Shown here in pieces: positions 17,415 through 25,701 of a stretch of 64,000 nucleotides of DNA. The translations under genes and the position numbers were made by a program. Origin of the DNA: Candidatus Yaniella excrementavium (GTDB lineage Bacteria; Actinomycetota; Actinomycetes; Actinomycetales; Micrococcaceae); NCBI GenBank assembly GCA_019115865.1, contig DXCT01000085.1, forward strand, positions 58,067 to 122,066. The letters are read 5' to 3'. The notes under the pieces are model-generated. The model saw only the letters and a program-made list of their open reading frames with translations. It was not told where the DNA came from and did no database searches. Within the stretch, counting starts at the first letter, position 1, and every line of letters begins with the position of its first letter.

Positions 17415-20224
17415 CACGGTGTGCTTGCCTTTCCTCCGGCCAGGACGTTCGTTGCCCACTGCGCAAGTAGGGAACGGTTGATTTTGGAGTTGTGCCGAAT
17501 ATCTACTGGTACTCTGTGGGTTACTAAGACAGCGGCGATGTCAATATCCGTAGCTGCCCTAACCTCATCGGTGAGATGGGTTGGTGCTAGGCCGGGTTTG
17601 ATGGAAGTGTCATGAGGTTCTATGACTGCCACGATTGCTTGTGTGCCCGTGGGTCCAACGCCAACTAAGGCTACGCGGTTGAGCGAGGAGATCCGTTGGA
17701 TATCGTCTTCTGGACCTCCGGGGCCCATGGCACCGGTCGGAGGTGTGATGATGTGTTGTGTGCGTCCTTCGATCCAGAGTCGACCCTGCTCATCAAAGTG
17801 ACCAATATCGCCTGTTCGATGCCATTGCAAACCGTCGACAGAATCGACACGGGTCTGCCGGTTAGTATCATATAGCTTGTCGTAGCCAGCCAACATGTGT
17901 GGCGTAGAAATGACGATTTCAGACAGTCTGTTGACGGCCTCGTCGCCTTCGACGAGTTGATCCGATGAGCGTCCCAGGGAATCCAGGGGCGCCATCGCGA
18001 CGCGGACCACGTCGAGAGGTTTGCCTACGCAGACGCCGCGATCAGTCCTATCGGCGATAGCGTGTTGCGTGTGATGATCGATATCTGAGACCAACAGTGA
18101 TTCTGTCATCCCGTATGGGGAATGAAATTCGGCGTTGGGTATGAGTTCCAACACCTCATCCATGAGGGGAACTGGTACGGGAGCACCCGCGGACAGCAAC
18201 ATTGAGATCTGCTCGAGGGCCCCGCGTTGTGTTGTGGTGAGTTCATGCGCTGTGTCCACAACGTTGCGCAGTGCGGCGGGGGAGGCAAAGACCATGGTGG
18301 CATCACCTGCTATAGCGGCCTGGGCCAGAGCCGTGGCAGTTAGTGTTGCAGGTTTGGTCACTGACATATTCGGAGTCACTGACGTGGCACCGATAGCTGG
18401 CCCGAGTAGTGCAAATGGCGCGAAGCCCGCTAGTAAACTGGATCCCGGGGCAACGTTGAGAGTGTGTTGGAGACGCTGAGTCAGCGCGGAAAGTTTCCGG
18501 TGGGTATATCGCACGCCCTTGGCAGGGCCTGTAGATCCCGAGGTGAACAGAATTGCAGCATCGTCTGCCGGGGCAGGATCAGGATGTTGTGCTGTTGAGC
18601 GGTATTTTTGACCGGCATAAGCTGATGCAAAACCGTACATCGACCCGCTGAGTCCAAGGACTTTGGTGGCGAGGGGGTCCATGGTTTTTACGCTCAGTCG
18701 TTTGCCCGGGAGATTTCCGATCCGAGCAAGAGAAAGTCCCGGTGTCTGACCAATAATCCATTGTGGTGCAGCAGATTTGATAGCGCGTGTCATGCCGTCG
18801 ACACCCAGACCAGCATCAGTGACGACTGCGACACCACCGACACGAAGCACAGCATAGAGGGCAGCGGTGAGATCTCTTCCAGGCTCGACCAACATGGATA
18901 CCCGGTCGCCCGGACGCATCCCAGCTTCTCTGAGACCTACAGCCATCGCATCAACCATCGACGATAGCTTGGCCCAGGTTACTTCGAACGGTTTGCCGTT
19001 GGCATCTTTGATGGTCATATCGACCATGGCCTTCGTCGTTGAATCGGACCACTGATCGAGAAAACTCCAGAGCGGAGAATATTGGCCTACCGCCTCGGAG
19101 CCTCGGACAGCAGCAGGGTCAGGGGTTGGTCTGGTGTCTCCATCAAGTTGTTGACGTATCCAACCGAACAGGGGCACAGAAATATCCCGGTCTTCGGCTA
19201 GTAGGTGACCAGCGGTGTTATACCGGTGGATCTCAACGTTGTCGAGTCGATGCAATAAATCGTGCTGATAGCGATCGAGGAAAACCGGGTCTTTGGCGCC
19301 CCATAGTAACAGGGTGGGCTTGTCGGTGGAGGCGAGCTGGTCGGCTACTTCTTGCAGTGTGGCATGCGAGCGATGACTATCAGTGGCTGGAATGTCCGCC
19401 ACAAAACCGCCGATTCCACCGCGCTCTGCGTGTCCACGGTAGGGCGCTTTATAGGCAGCTTTGATGGGTCCTGACAGTCCGGGATGTCCCAGAGCCAAGG
19501 TGGTGTCTAGGAAAGCGGGAGTCATGACAGTGGAGCCAGCTAGGACTGGACCAGCGAGGGCAGCTTGTAATGGTGCAGGGATTGCATCGGACTTATTATG
19601 CCAGACAGCTGTGTTGAGTGAGATCATGCCGGTCGGGTCAATTTTAGAACCGGCTGACCGCAGTTCTGCATTTGTCGCCCAGGCAAGTGAAATAATACCG
19701 CCCCAATCATGACCAAGGCTAAAGACTGGAACCTGAGTGGTATCGCTGATGAGTTCGTCGACGATCGCGTCGAGATCATAAACCCGTTGGGACAAGGTTC
19801 GATACGAAGTAGTGCTTGCAGTCGTGGAGGGCAGGCCTGAATGTCCGAGTCGCTCAGAGAAGCCCATGTCGAGTTGATCTGGAGCAATGACCCGGATAAC
19901 TGGTGCTTTGCCGGCACCTGGGCCCAGATCCACATTCCCTTGCGCGGCATCGATGCCTGCCTGGGCAATATGGCGCCATAAATAGGACCAGGTTGGGTTG
20001 CCATGGACAGCGATGACGATCGCATCGACGTCGTTGGGACCAACGCCGAGATCGTTTAGGGCTGGTCCCGTATCGAGCACGTGAAATTCGCGGACACCAT
20101 CACACGTGGTGGTTTCAATGATTCGAGACCACCGAGAATCCCAGCCCGGCAGCTGTTGCGGATCAAGTACTGAATGTGGGGTTTGCGCGGGCTTAGGGGA
20201 AATCATGGGGGAGGGGGTCACCAC
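17414..20224 (-). CDS. oleBC: OleBC fusion: alpha/beta-hydrolase (beta-lactone decarboxylase) plus AMP-dependent beta-lactone synthetase
   Basis: N-half haloalkane dehalogenase-like (VHGNPTWSYLWRH, LGHDWGG); C-half acyl-adenylate enzyme (ILFTSGSTGPAKGVRYTHR, HRTGDIGHFDEQGRLWIEGR). Confidence 0.88.
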   Translation of the reverse strand: MVTPSPMISPKPAQTPHSVLDPQQLPGWDSRWSRIIETTTCDGVREFHVLDTGPALNDLGVGPNDVDAIVIAVHGNPTWSYLWRHIAQAGIDAAQGNVDLGPGAGKAPVIRVIAPDQLDMGFSERLGHSGLPSTTASTTSYRTLSQRVYDLDAIVDELISDTTQVPVFSLGHDWGGIISLAWATNAELRSAGSKIDPTGMISLNTAVWHNKSDAIPAPLQAALAGPVLAGSTVMTPAFLDTTLALGHPGLSGPIKAAYKAPYRGHAERGGIGGFVADIPATDSHRSHATLQEVADQLASTDKPTLLLWGAKDPVFLDRYQHDLLHRLDNVEIHRYNTAGHLLAEDRDISVPLFGWIRQQLDGDTRPTPDPAAVRGSEAVGQYSPLWSFLDQWSDSTTKAMVDMTIKDANGKPFEVTWAKLSSMVDAMAVGLREAGMRPGDRVSMLVEPGRDLTAALYAVLRVGGVAVVTDAGLGVDGMTRAIKSAAPQWIIGQTPGLSLARIGNLPGKRLSVKTMDPLATKVLGLSGSMYGFASAYAGQKYRSTAQHPDPAPADDAAILFTSGSTGPAKGVRYTHRKLSALTQRLQHTLNVAPGSSLLAGFAPFALLGPAIGATSVTPNMSVTKPATLTATALAQAAIAGDATMVFASPAALRNVVDTAHELTTTQRGALEQISMLLSAGAPVPVPLMDEVLELIPNAEFHSPYGMTESLLVSDIDHHTQHAIADRTDRGVCVGKPLDVVRVAMAPLDSLGRSSDQLVEGDEAVNRLSEIVISTPHMLAGYDKLYDTNRQTRVDSVDGLQWHRTGDIGHFDEQGRLWIEGRTQHIITPPTGAMGPGGPEDDIQRISSLNRVALVGVGPTGTQAIVAVIEPHDTSIKPGLAPTHLTDEVRAATDIDIAAVLVTHRVPVDIRHNSKINRSLLAQWATNVLAGGKASTP

Positions 20225-21273
20225 TCTATTTCTAACATTGCAACATTGAGACCAGATCCCACACCCATCGTGAGGACCCGATCGCCTACTTCAAGAGAAC
20301 CAAGTTCACGCGCGAGCGTGATGGGAAGGGCCGCTGGCCCAATATTACCTAGCGAAGGAAACGTTGTGGGGATCTTTTTACTGTCGATCCCGGCGGATTT
20401 GATAATTGCATCGGTATGCATCTGCGATACCTGGTGGGTGATGTAACGGTCCATGTTTTGCCAGTTCCAGTCCGCAGGGGTGTCATTCCAGGCGTCCATG
20501 ACAAGGGCTAGACCGTGTTCAAGTAGGGCACCTGAATCGGTAATCATGCCGTTATGTCCACCCTGACATAACTGGTGGTGTTGGGTGCCTGCTCGTGTGA
20601 CGCCCCGAAGGATGCGGTGGCCTTCGGGATGCTGATCCGCGCGTCCCAAGACAGCTGCTGCAGCACCGGAACCGAGGGTGAGTGAGGCGAACTGCTCCAT
20701 GAAATTATCACGCGTGGTCTTGTCGGAATGCAGGTTGCGCAGGGTGGCTTCCTGCACCTGCTTGGCATCTTCTCCTGCCACAACAACGGCATAGTCGATT
20801 TGTCCGGCATCAAGAAGAGTTGAAGCAAGGTCCATGCCGTTGACGAAACCAAGGCAGGCGTTTGTGATATCAAAGTTCGTAGCTTTGGGAGATAAGCCCA
20901 TGGAATCGTGAATCTGAACGGAAACGGCGGGTTCTAATTCTGTTCGAGTAACCGATGTGTTGATCAGCAAACCTACGGCATCGGGGGCAATGCCCGCTTC
21001 CGCCAAGGCTTTGACTCCCGCTTGGGCGGCTCCAGCAACATAGTCCTGGGGAGTCTCCCACATGCGTCGAGCGTGTACACCGGCTACGCGTTCTAGGAGT
21101 CGCTTGGGGAGTCGTAGACGCTTGAGCACGGTAGCGAGACGGTCATCGAGCATATCGGAAGTGACTTCCACCGGAGCGGTCACTTCTACCACAGAAAGTA
21201 ATGCCGCGTTGTGGTGAATTGAAACCGCATTAGAACTCACGTTGGATTGTCCATTCCTGTTTATTCCGTTCAA
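20218..21273 (-). CDS. oleA: OleA, thiolase-superfamily acyl-CoA condensing enzyme (KAS III-like)
   Basis: DITNACLGFVNGMDLAS active-site Cys, THQVSQMHTDAI His region, SLGNIGPAALPITLA Asn region; adjacent to oleBC and oleD. Confidence 0.88.
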   Translation of the reverse strand: MNGINRNGQSNVSSNAVSIHHNAALLSVVEVTAPVEVTSDMLDDRLATVLKRLRLPKRLLERVAGVHARRMWETPQDYVAGAAQAGVKALAEAGIAPDAVGLLINTSVTRTELEPAVSVQIHDSMGLSPKATNFDITNACLGFVNGMDLASTLLDAGQIDYAVVVAGEDAKQVQEATLRNLHSDKTTRDNFMEQFASLTLGSGAAAAVLGRADQHPEGHRILRGVTRAGTQHHQLCQGGHNGMITDSGALLEHGLALVMDAWNDTPADWNWQNMDRYITHQVSQMHTDAIIKSAGIDSKKIPTTFPSLGNIGPAALPITLARELGSLEVGDRVLTMGVGSGLNVAMLEIEW

Positions 21274-21411
21274 AATTGGTAGCTAAAGCACCAACTTTTT
21301 GACTTGTCATAACTTACCAGCCTAGCGCGGATTGTAGCGCCATGCGATTTACGTGTGGGGCCTATCCTTGCAGCTTAGTTTTTCAAACGAGGAAGACATC
21401 CAGTGGTTTAT

Positions 21412-22383
21412 CTACAACAGGCTCACGGCCGCAGGCACTGTTATCAGCAGCCCGGCCGAGAGTATGACCAGGCTAACTCTACATGAGTCCAATGGTGTGT
21501 CTGGCGCTATGAGGCATCTGAGGCGCCGTGTAGCAACGGCAGTATATTGTGATTCTGCGCCCGAACGGGAATGTACAGTATCGGCGGCTGGATCGGCCAG
21601 GGTATGTGCCAGGGCGGCTTTGAGATCGCTGTGGTCGTGATCAGATAACGCAGCATCATCGGCCATGATCTCGGTCAGTTCGGTGACTTCATTGATTGCA
21701 GCACGGGTTGCAGGAAACCACGGTGCTGCTTTGTGCCACGCTTGAAACGCCAAACGTAACAGGTCGTGGCGTTGGGTCAGATGCGCTGACTCGTGAGCCA
21801 GGACAGCGGCGAGTTGTTTTGCCGATAATTCATCGAGTAGCCCCCGGGATACCACGGTTAGGGGCTGACTCATGGCGGGGAGACAATACGCCAACGGGTG
21901 TTCTACGGGCAGCACGCGTGTGTTGATGGCCGGTCGTGCTGCGTCTACGAGTTGGTGATCATGGTCTCCGAGGGAGGCAGACAAAACTTCGACGAATTCA
22001 CGGTGTTTCTTCCGCTGGCTAAACGTTGTATAGGTCGTGTGTATTAGTACTAGGGCAAGGTGTCCGAATATTATGCAGCCAAGTGTGACCGCGGCTAAGC
22101 CAAGAGGCGCCCACCGGTCATCCGCAAAGACCGCGTCTATGCTGCCAGCTTGCATGACGTGCCAGAGTTCTATGCTGGCACTGAGTATTCCGTTGCCGAA
22201 TGGTTGCAGCCCCCAGGTCAGTGGTGCGGTGACAAGGGCCAAACCGCCGCTGATACCAATGGCTTGCCACAGAATCAGTGCTGCACGGGGAGCTCGTGAT
22301 GGCCACTTGGCTTTTTGTAGCCACAGGGGGACCGGCCATGCGAGAAGGATGGCTAGGCATGCGAGAAGATAGGGGGTCAGCAT
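21412..22383 (-). CDS. M56-family (BlaR1-like) membrane metallopeptidase without a penicillin-sensor domain
   Basis: TM-rich; zinc motif AAVLAHESAHLTQRHDLLRLAF (HExxH); 323 aa; pairs with BlaI-type regulator. Confidence 0.85.
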   Translation of the reverse strand: MLTPYLLACLAILLAWPVPLWLQKAKWPSRAPRAALILWQAIGISGGLALVTAPLTWGLQPFGNGILSASIELWHVMQAGSIDAVFADDRWAPLGLAAVTLGCIIFGHLALVLIHTTYTTFSQRKKHREFVEVLSASLGDHDHQLVDAARPAINTRVLPVEHPLAYCLPAMSQPLTVVSRGLLDELSAKQLAAVLAHESAHLTQRHDLLRLAFQAWHKAAPWFPATRAAINEVTELTEIMADDAALSDHDHSDLKAALAHTLADPAADTVHSRSGAESQYTAVATRRLRCLIAPDTPLDSCRVSLVILSAGLLITVPAAVSLL

Positions 22384-22404
22384 GCGCCTCCAAGTATTGT
22401 ATGG

Positions 22405-22824
22405 CTAGCTGTCGCGGGATTGTAAAAGATTGCGAACGCGCCGGGCGTCGGAGGGTTCAATGCCACCGATGAAGCGAGCGAGTACGGCGTGTTTGTCAAC
22501 GGCTGAACCTAACACATCGTTTAAGAGCTGAACAGTGTGTTCCTCGCGGCTGGTTGCGGCGCTGAATTCGTGAGGACGGCGCGAGGAATCCTTGGTGACG
22601 AACCCTTTCTTACTGAGCCGACCGAGGACAGTAAGTACCGTGGTGATAGCTGGCTGGTTGTCTTGGCGTTGTGCCAGCGCATCGCGTACTTCGTTGGCGG
22701 TGAGCGACTCTGTGGAATCCCACAGTAAGTTCATAATCGCTTGTTCCAGTTCGCCCAATGAGGCCCCTTCGTAAATTCCTGTATTGAGTCCGGTGTGAGT
22801 GCAAGGTGTTTCGCTCAGTGTCAT
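22405..22824 (-). CDS. BlaI/MecI/CopY-family transcriptional repressor
   Basis: GELEQAIMNLLWDSTESLTANEVRDALAQRQDNQPAITTVLTVLGRLSKKGFVTKDSSRRPHEFSAATSREEH; start chosen at internal ATG 22824. Confidence 0.92.
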   Translation of the reverse strand: MTLSETPCTHTGLNTGIYEGASLGELEQAIMNLLWDSTESLTANEVRDALAQRQDNQPAITTVLTVLGRLSKKGFVTKDSSRRPHEFSAATSREEHTVQLLNDVLGSAVDKHAVLARFIGGIEPSDARRVRNLLQSRDS

Positions 22825-22863
22825 GACCTTGAGACTCAACATACTAACGCAACAACAGTACAA

Positions 22864-22882
22864 TTTCTACAATGCGTAGAAA
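22864..22882. promoter_or_regulatory. Putative BlaI operator 1
   Basis: Perfect dyad TTTCTAC-AATGC-GTAGAAA upstream of the blaI-like gene. Confidence 0.75.
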
Positions 22883-22908
22883 CATTCCAGGTGATCTCGG
22901 AATCTCGA

Positions 22909-22927
22909 TTTCTACATTGTGTAGAAG
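22909..22927. promoter_or_regulatory. Putative BlaI operator 2
   Basis: Dyad TTTCTAC-ATTGT-GTAGAAG, centre 45 bp from operator 1, just upstream of a possible -10 TATTAT at 22934..22939 for cydA. Confidence 0.75.
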
Positions 22928-23068
22928 TGTGGTTATTATGACCCCTAGAGGTTGGTTGACAACCTGCCGCTGAGGTTCCAGCCGGTTCTATGCGCCGGTG
23001 AGTTAACCGTAGCGGGATTCTTTAGAGTTTCGAGCGTCGGCATTTATGCCGGTGGGAGAGGGGCCCAA

Positions 23069-24646
23069 ATGGATCCTCTTGAGGTAGCCCGGTGGCAGTT
23101 CGGTATAACGACTGTTTACCATTTCCTGATGGTGCCACTAACCATTGGCTTGGGCATTGTCTTAGTCGCGATGCAAACTGCATGGCATAGGACGGGCAAA
23201 GAACAATACCTGCGGATGACGAAGTTCTGGGGCAAAATCTTCATGATTAACTTCATCATGGGGGTTGCTACCGGGCTGGTCCAGGAATTCCAATTTGGTA
23301 TGGCATGGAGTGAATACTCACGTTTTGTTGGTGACGTATTTGGTGCCCCACTGGCCATGGAAGCTCTCATCGCATTCTTTTTGGAATCTGTCTTTATCGG
23401 CATCTGGGTATTCGGATGGGGACGAGTTCGTCCAAGAGTCCACCTTGCCGTGTTGTGGCTTGCTGTAGCAGGTTCCGTTGTCTCTGCATATTTCATCTTG
23501 GCCGCCAATGCTTTTATGCAGCACCCGGTTGGCGTGGAATATGTTGATGGCCGTGCCCAGATGGTAGATTTCTGGGCCGTCATGACGAACCCAACGTTAC
23601 TGATTCATTTCCCCCACACGATTTTTGGTGCACTTGCAGTCGCTGGCTCAATGCTGTTAGGGATCGGGTGGTACCACCTTTGGAAACGCCGTAAAGAAGG
23701 AATCGATACGGTGGATGACAATGGTTATGTCGTCGTTGGGTCGACCGGGTCTAAAGCCCGCGATGAGGTTGACTATAAAGGCTGGCGTTCATCGTTCCGC
23801 TGGGGCGGTTGGATCGCGATTGTCGCATTCTTGGGTACTGCGTTTACCGGCCATACGCAGGCACAGATGATGATCCATCAGCAGCCGCTAAAAATGGCTG
23901 CAGCCGAGGCAGCTTGCCACGATGGCACAGGCTTCTCGGTACTGTCGGTTGCAAGCCGCGATGGCGACGGCGCAACGACCTGTAACGACGTTGTTGGCGT
24001 GTTTGAGATACCTGGCCTGCTATCTTTCCTGGCGCATAATGATTTCACCACACCGGTTGAAGGCGTCAACACATTGATCCCGCAGTATGAGGAAGCTTAC
24101 GGTACTCACCTGCCGGATGATCCTCGATATGGCGAGCGCGCCGGTTCTGAAATCGAGTATCTGCCGATTATGGAGGTCACCTACTGGGGCTTCCGCCTGA
24201 TGATTACCTTCGGTGGCATCGCTGCTGTAGCAGCTGCATTGGGGTTATGGATTGGGCGAAAAGGCACGGTCCCACAGGATACGACTCTTATGAACATGGC
24301 GTGGCTATCCATCCTGGCCCCGTTTGCGGCCAACTCGGCAGGATGGGTCTTTACCGAGATGGGGCGTCAGCCCTTCACTGTGGCGCCAAATCCGGATCCG
24401 ACGGGTGTTGATCAAGTCTGGCAATTCACGGCAGCGGCCGTGTCGCCAGGAGTGACCGGACAAGAGATTATATTTTCTCTTATTGCGCTGACCTTGATTT
24501 ACGCATTGTTGTTAGTCGTTGAAGTCGTGTTGTTAGTCCGCTATACCAAGGGCGGGCACCCGGCAGGCATGCCCGAACTCTTGGCGGATGAAGAACAGGA
24601 TGATGACAATACGCCCTCGTCCGACGTGTTGTCTTTCGCATACTAG
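23069..24646 (+). CDS. cydA: Cytochrome bd ubiquinol/menaquinol oxidase subunit I
   Basis: MDPLEVARWQFGITTVYHFLMVPLTIGLG, GWVFTEMGRQPF; start at 23069. Confidence 0.95.
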   Translation: MDPLEVARWQFGITTVYHFLMVPLTIGLGIVLVAMQTAWHRTGKEQYLRMTKFWGKIFMINFIMGVATGLVQEFQFGMAWSEYSRFVGDVFGAPLAMEALIAFFLESVFIGIWVFGWGRVRPRVHLAVLWLAVAGSVVSAYFILAANAFMQHPVGVEYVDGRAQMVDFWAVMTNPTLLIHFPHTIFGALAVAGSMLLGIGWYHLWKRRKEGIDTVDDNGYVVVGSTGSKARDEVDYKGWRSSFRWGGWIAIVAFLGTAFTGHTQAQMMIHQQPLKMAAAEAACHDGTGFSVLSVASRDGDGATTCNDVVGVFEIPGLLSFLAHNDFTTPVEGVNTLIPQYEEAYGTHLPDDPRYGERAGSEIEYLPIMEVTYWGFRLMITFGGIAAVAAALGLWIGRKGTVPQDTTLMNMAWLSILAPFAANSAGWVFTEMGRQPFTVAPNPDPTGVDQVWQFTAAAVSPGVTGQEIIFSLIALTLIYALLLVVEVVLLVRYTKGGHPAGMPELLADEEQDDDNTPSSDVLSFAY

Positions 24647-24681
24647 TGCGGCCCAGGCAACGAAGAGAAAGGTAAATCACC

Positions 24682-25701
24682 ATGGATGTTCTTCCAACGT
24701 TGTGGTTCATCCTCATCGCGGTGTTATGGATCGGATATCTGGTCCTCGACGGTTTCGATTTGGGCGTCGGCATGTTGATGAAGGGTTGGGCCAAAAACGA
24801 ATCTCAGCGACGCGTTCTGCTGAACTCAATCGGCCCCGTCTGGGACGGCAACGAGGTCTGGTTAGTGACTGCCGCAGGGGCAACGTTTGCTGCATTTCCG
24901 CATTGGTATGCTTCGATGTTTGCGGGATTATATATTCCGTTGACCCTTGCGTTGCTGGCACTGATTCTGCGCGCGGTATCAATTGAGTACCGCGGAAAAT
25001 CGCATAGTCAGACCGCACGTAACCTCTGGACATGGGCCATGGCAGGCGGTTCATTTGTCGCAGCTTTTATGATCGGTGCGATGTTGGCCCTGACGACCAC
25101 AGGCTTACCCCTGAATGAATATGGAGATCGTGTCGGCGGGCCGTTTGCCTGGTTCAATAGTTGGGCTGTCCTTGGCGGATTAGCAGTCGTTGGTATTTCT
25201 CTTGCCCAAGGCTGGGCCTTCTTGACACTGAAAACTCTGGGTGCGCCACGAGCCGCAGGCAATCGACAGCTTCGACGCTACTTACCGCTGTATTTCTTAC
25301 CGGCTGCCATCTGGGCGATCATGGTCGTACTGCGATATCCAAAGGTCTCCGCGTGGATCATGCTAACCATTGCAGCCCTGGGATTGATCGCTGCGTGGAC
25401 GGCGTCGGGCCGTGCCAAAGAAGGGCTGACCTTCACCGGCATGGTCGTATTCATCGTCTTCGGGGTTGGAGCAATATTTACAGCACTGTTCCCCAATGTT
25501 TTACCTTCAACGATCAATGAAGCATACAACCTTACCGTGGCAACAGCATCGTCGTCGGACTATACCTTGACAATCATGGCGATTGTCACCGCGATTTTCT
25601 TCCCGATGGTTCTGGCATATAGCGTGTGGAGCTACTGGATGTTCCGCCAACGACTCGGGGAACAGCACATTCCTGAGTCTGTTGTGGTGACCCCGGTTTG
25701 A
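24682..25701 (+). CDS. cydB: Cytochrome bd oxidase subunit II
   Basis: VLDGFDLGVGML, GPVWDGNEVWLVTAAGATFAAFP. Confidence 0.95.
   Translation: MDVLPTLWFILIAVLWIGYLVLDGFDLGVGMLMKGWAKNESQRRVLLNSIGPVWDGNEVWLVTAAGATFAAFPHWYASMFAGLYIPLTLALLALILRAVSIEYRGKSHSQTARNLWTWAMAGGSFVAAFMIGAMLALTTTGLPLNEYGDRVGGPFAWFNSWAVLGGLAVVGISLAQGWAFLTLKTLGAPRAAGNRQLRRYLPLYFLPAAIWAIMVVLRYPKVSAWIMLTIAALGLIAAWTASGRAKEGLTFTGMVVFIVFGVGAIFTALFPNVLPSTINEAYNLTVATASSSDYTLTIMAIVTAIFFPMVLAYSVWSYWMFRQRLGEQHIPESVVVTPV

Noticed and set aside
21412-22824. blaI-M56 pair as a beta-lactam resistance locus
   Set aside because: No beta-lactamase or PBP2a-like gene nearby, and the M56 protein ends without a penicillin-binding sensor domain
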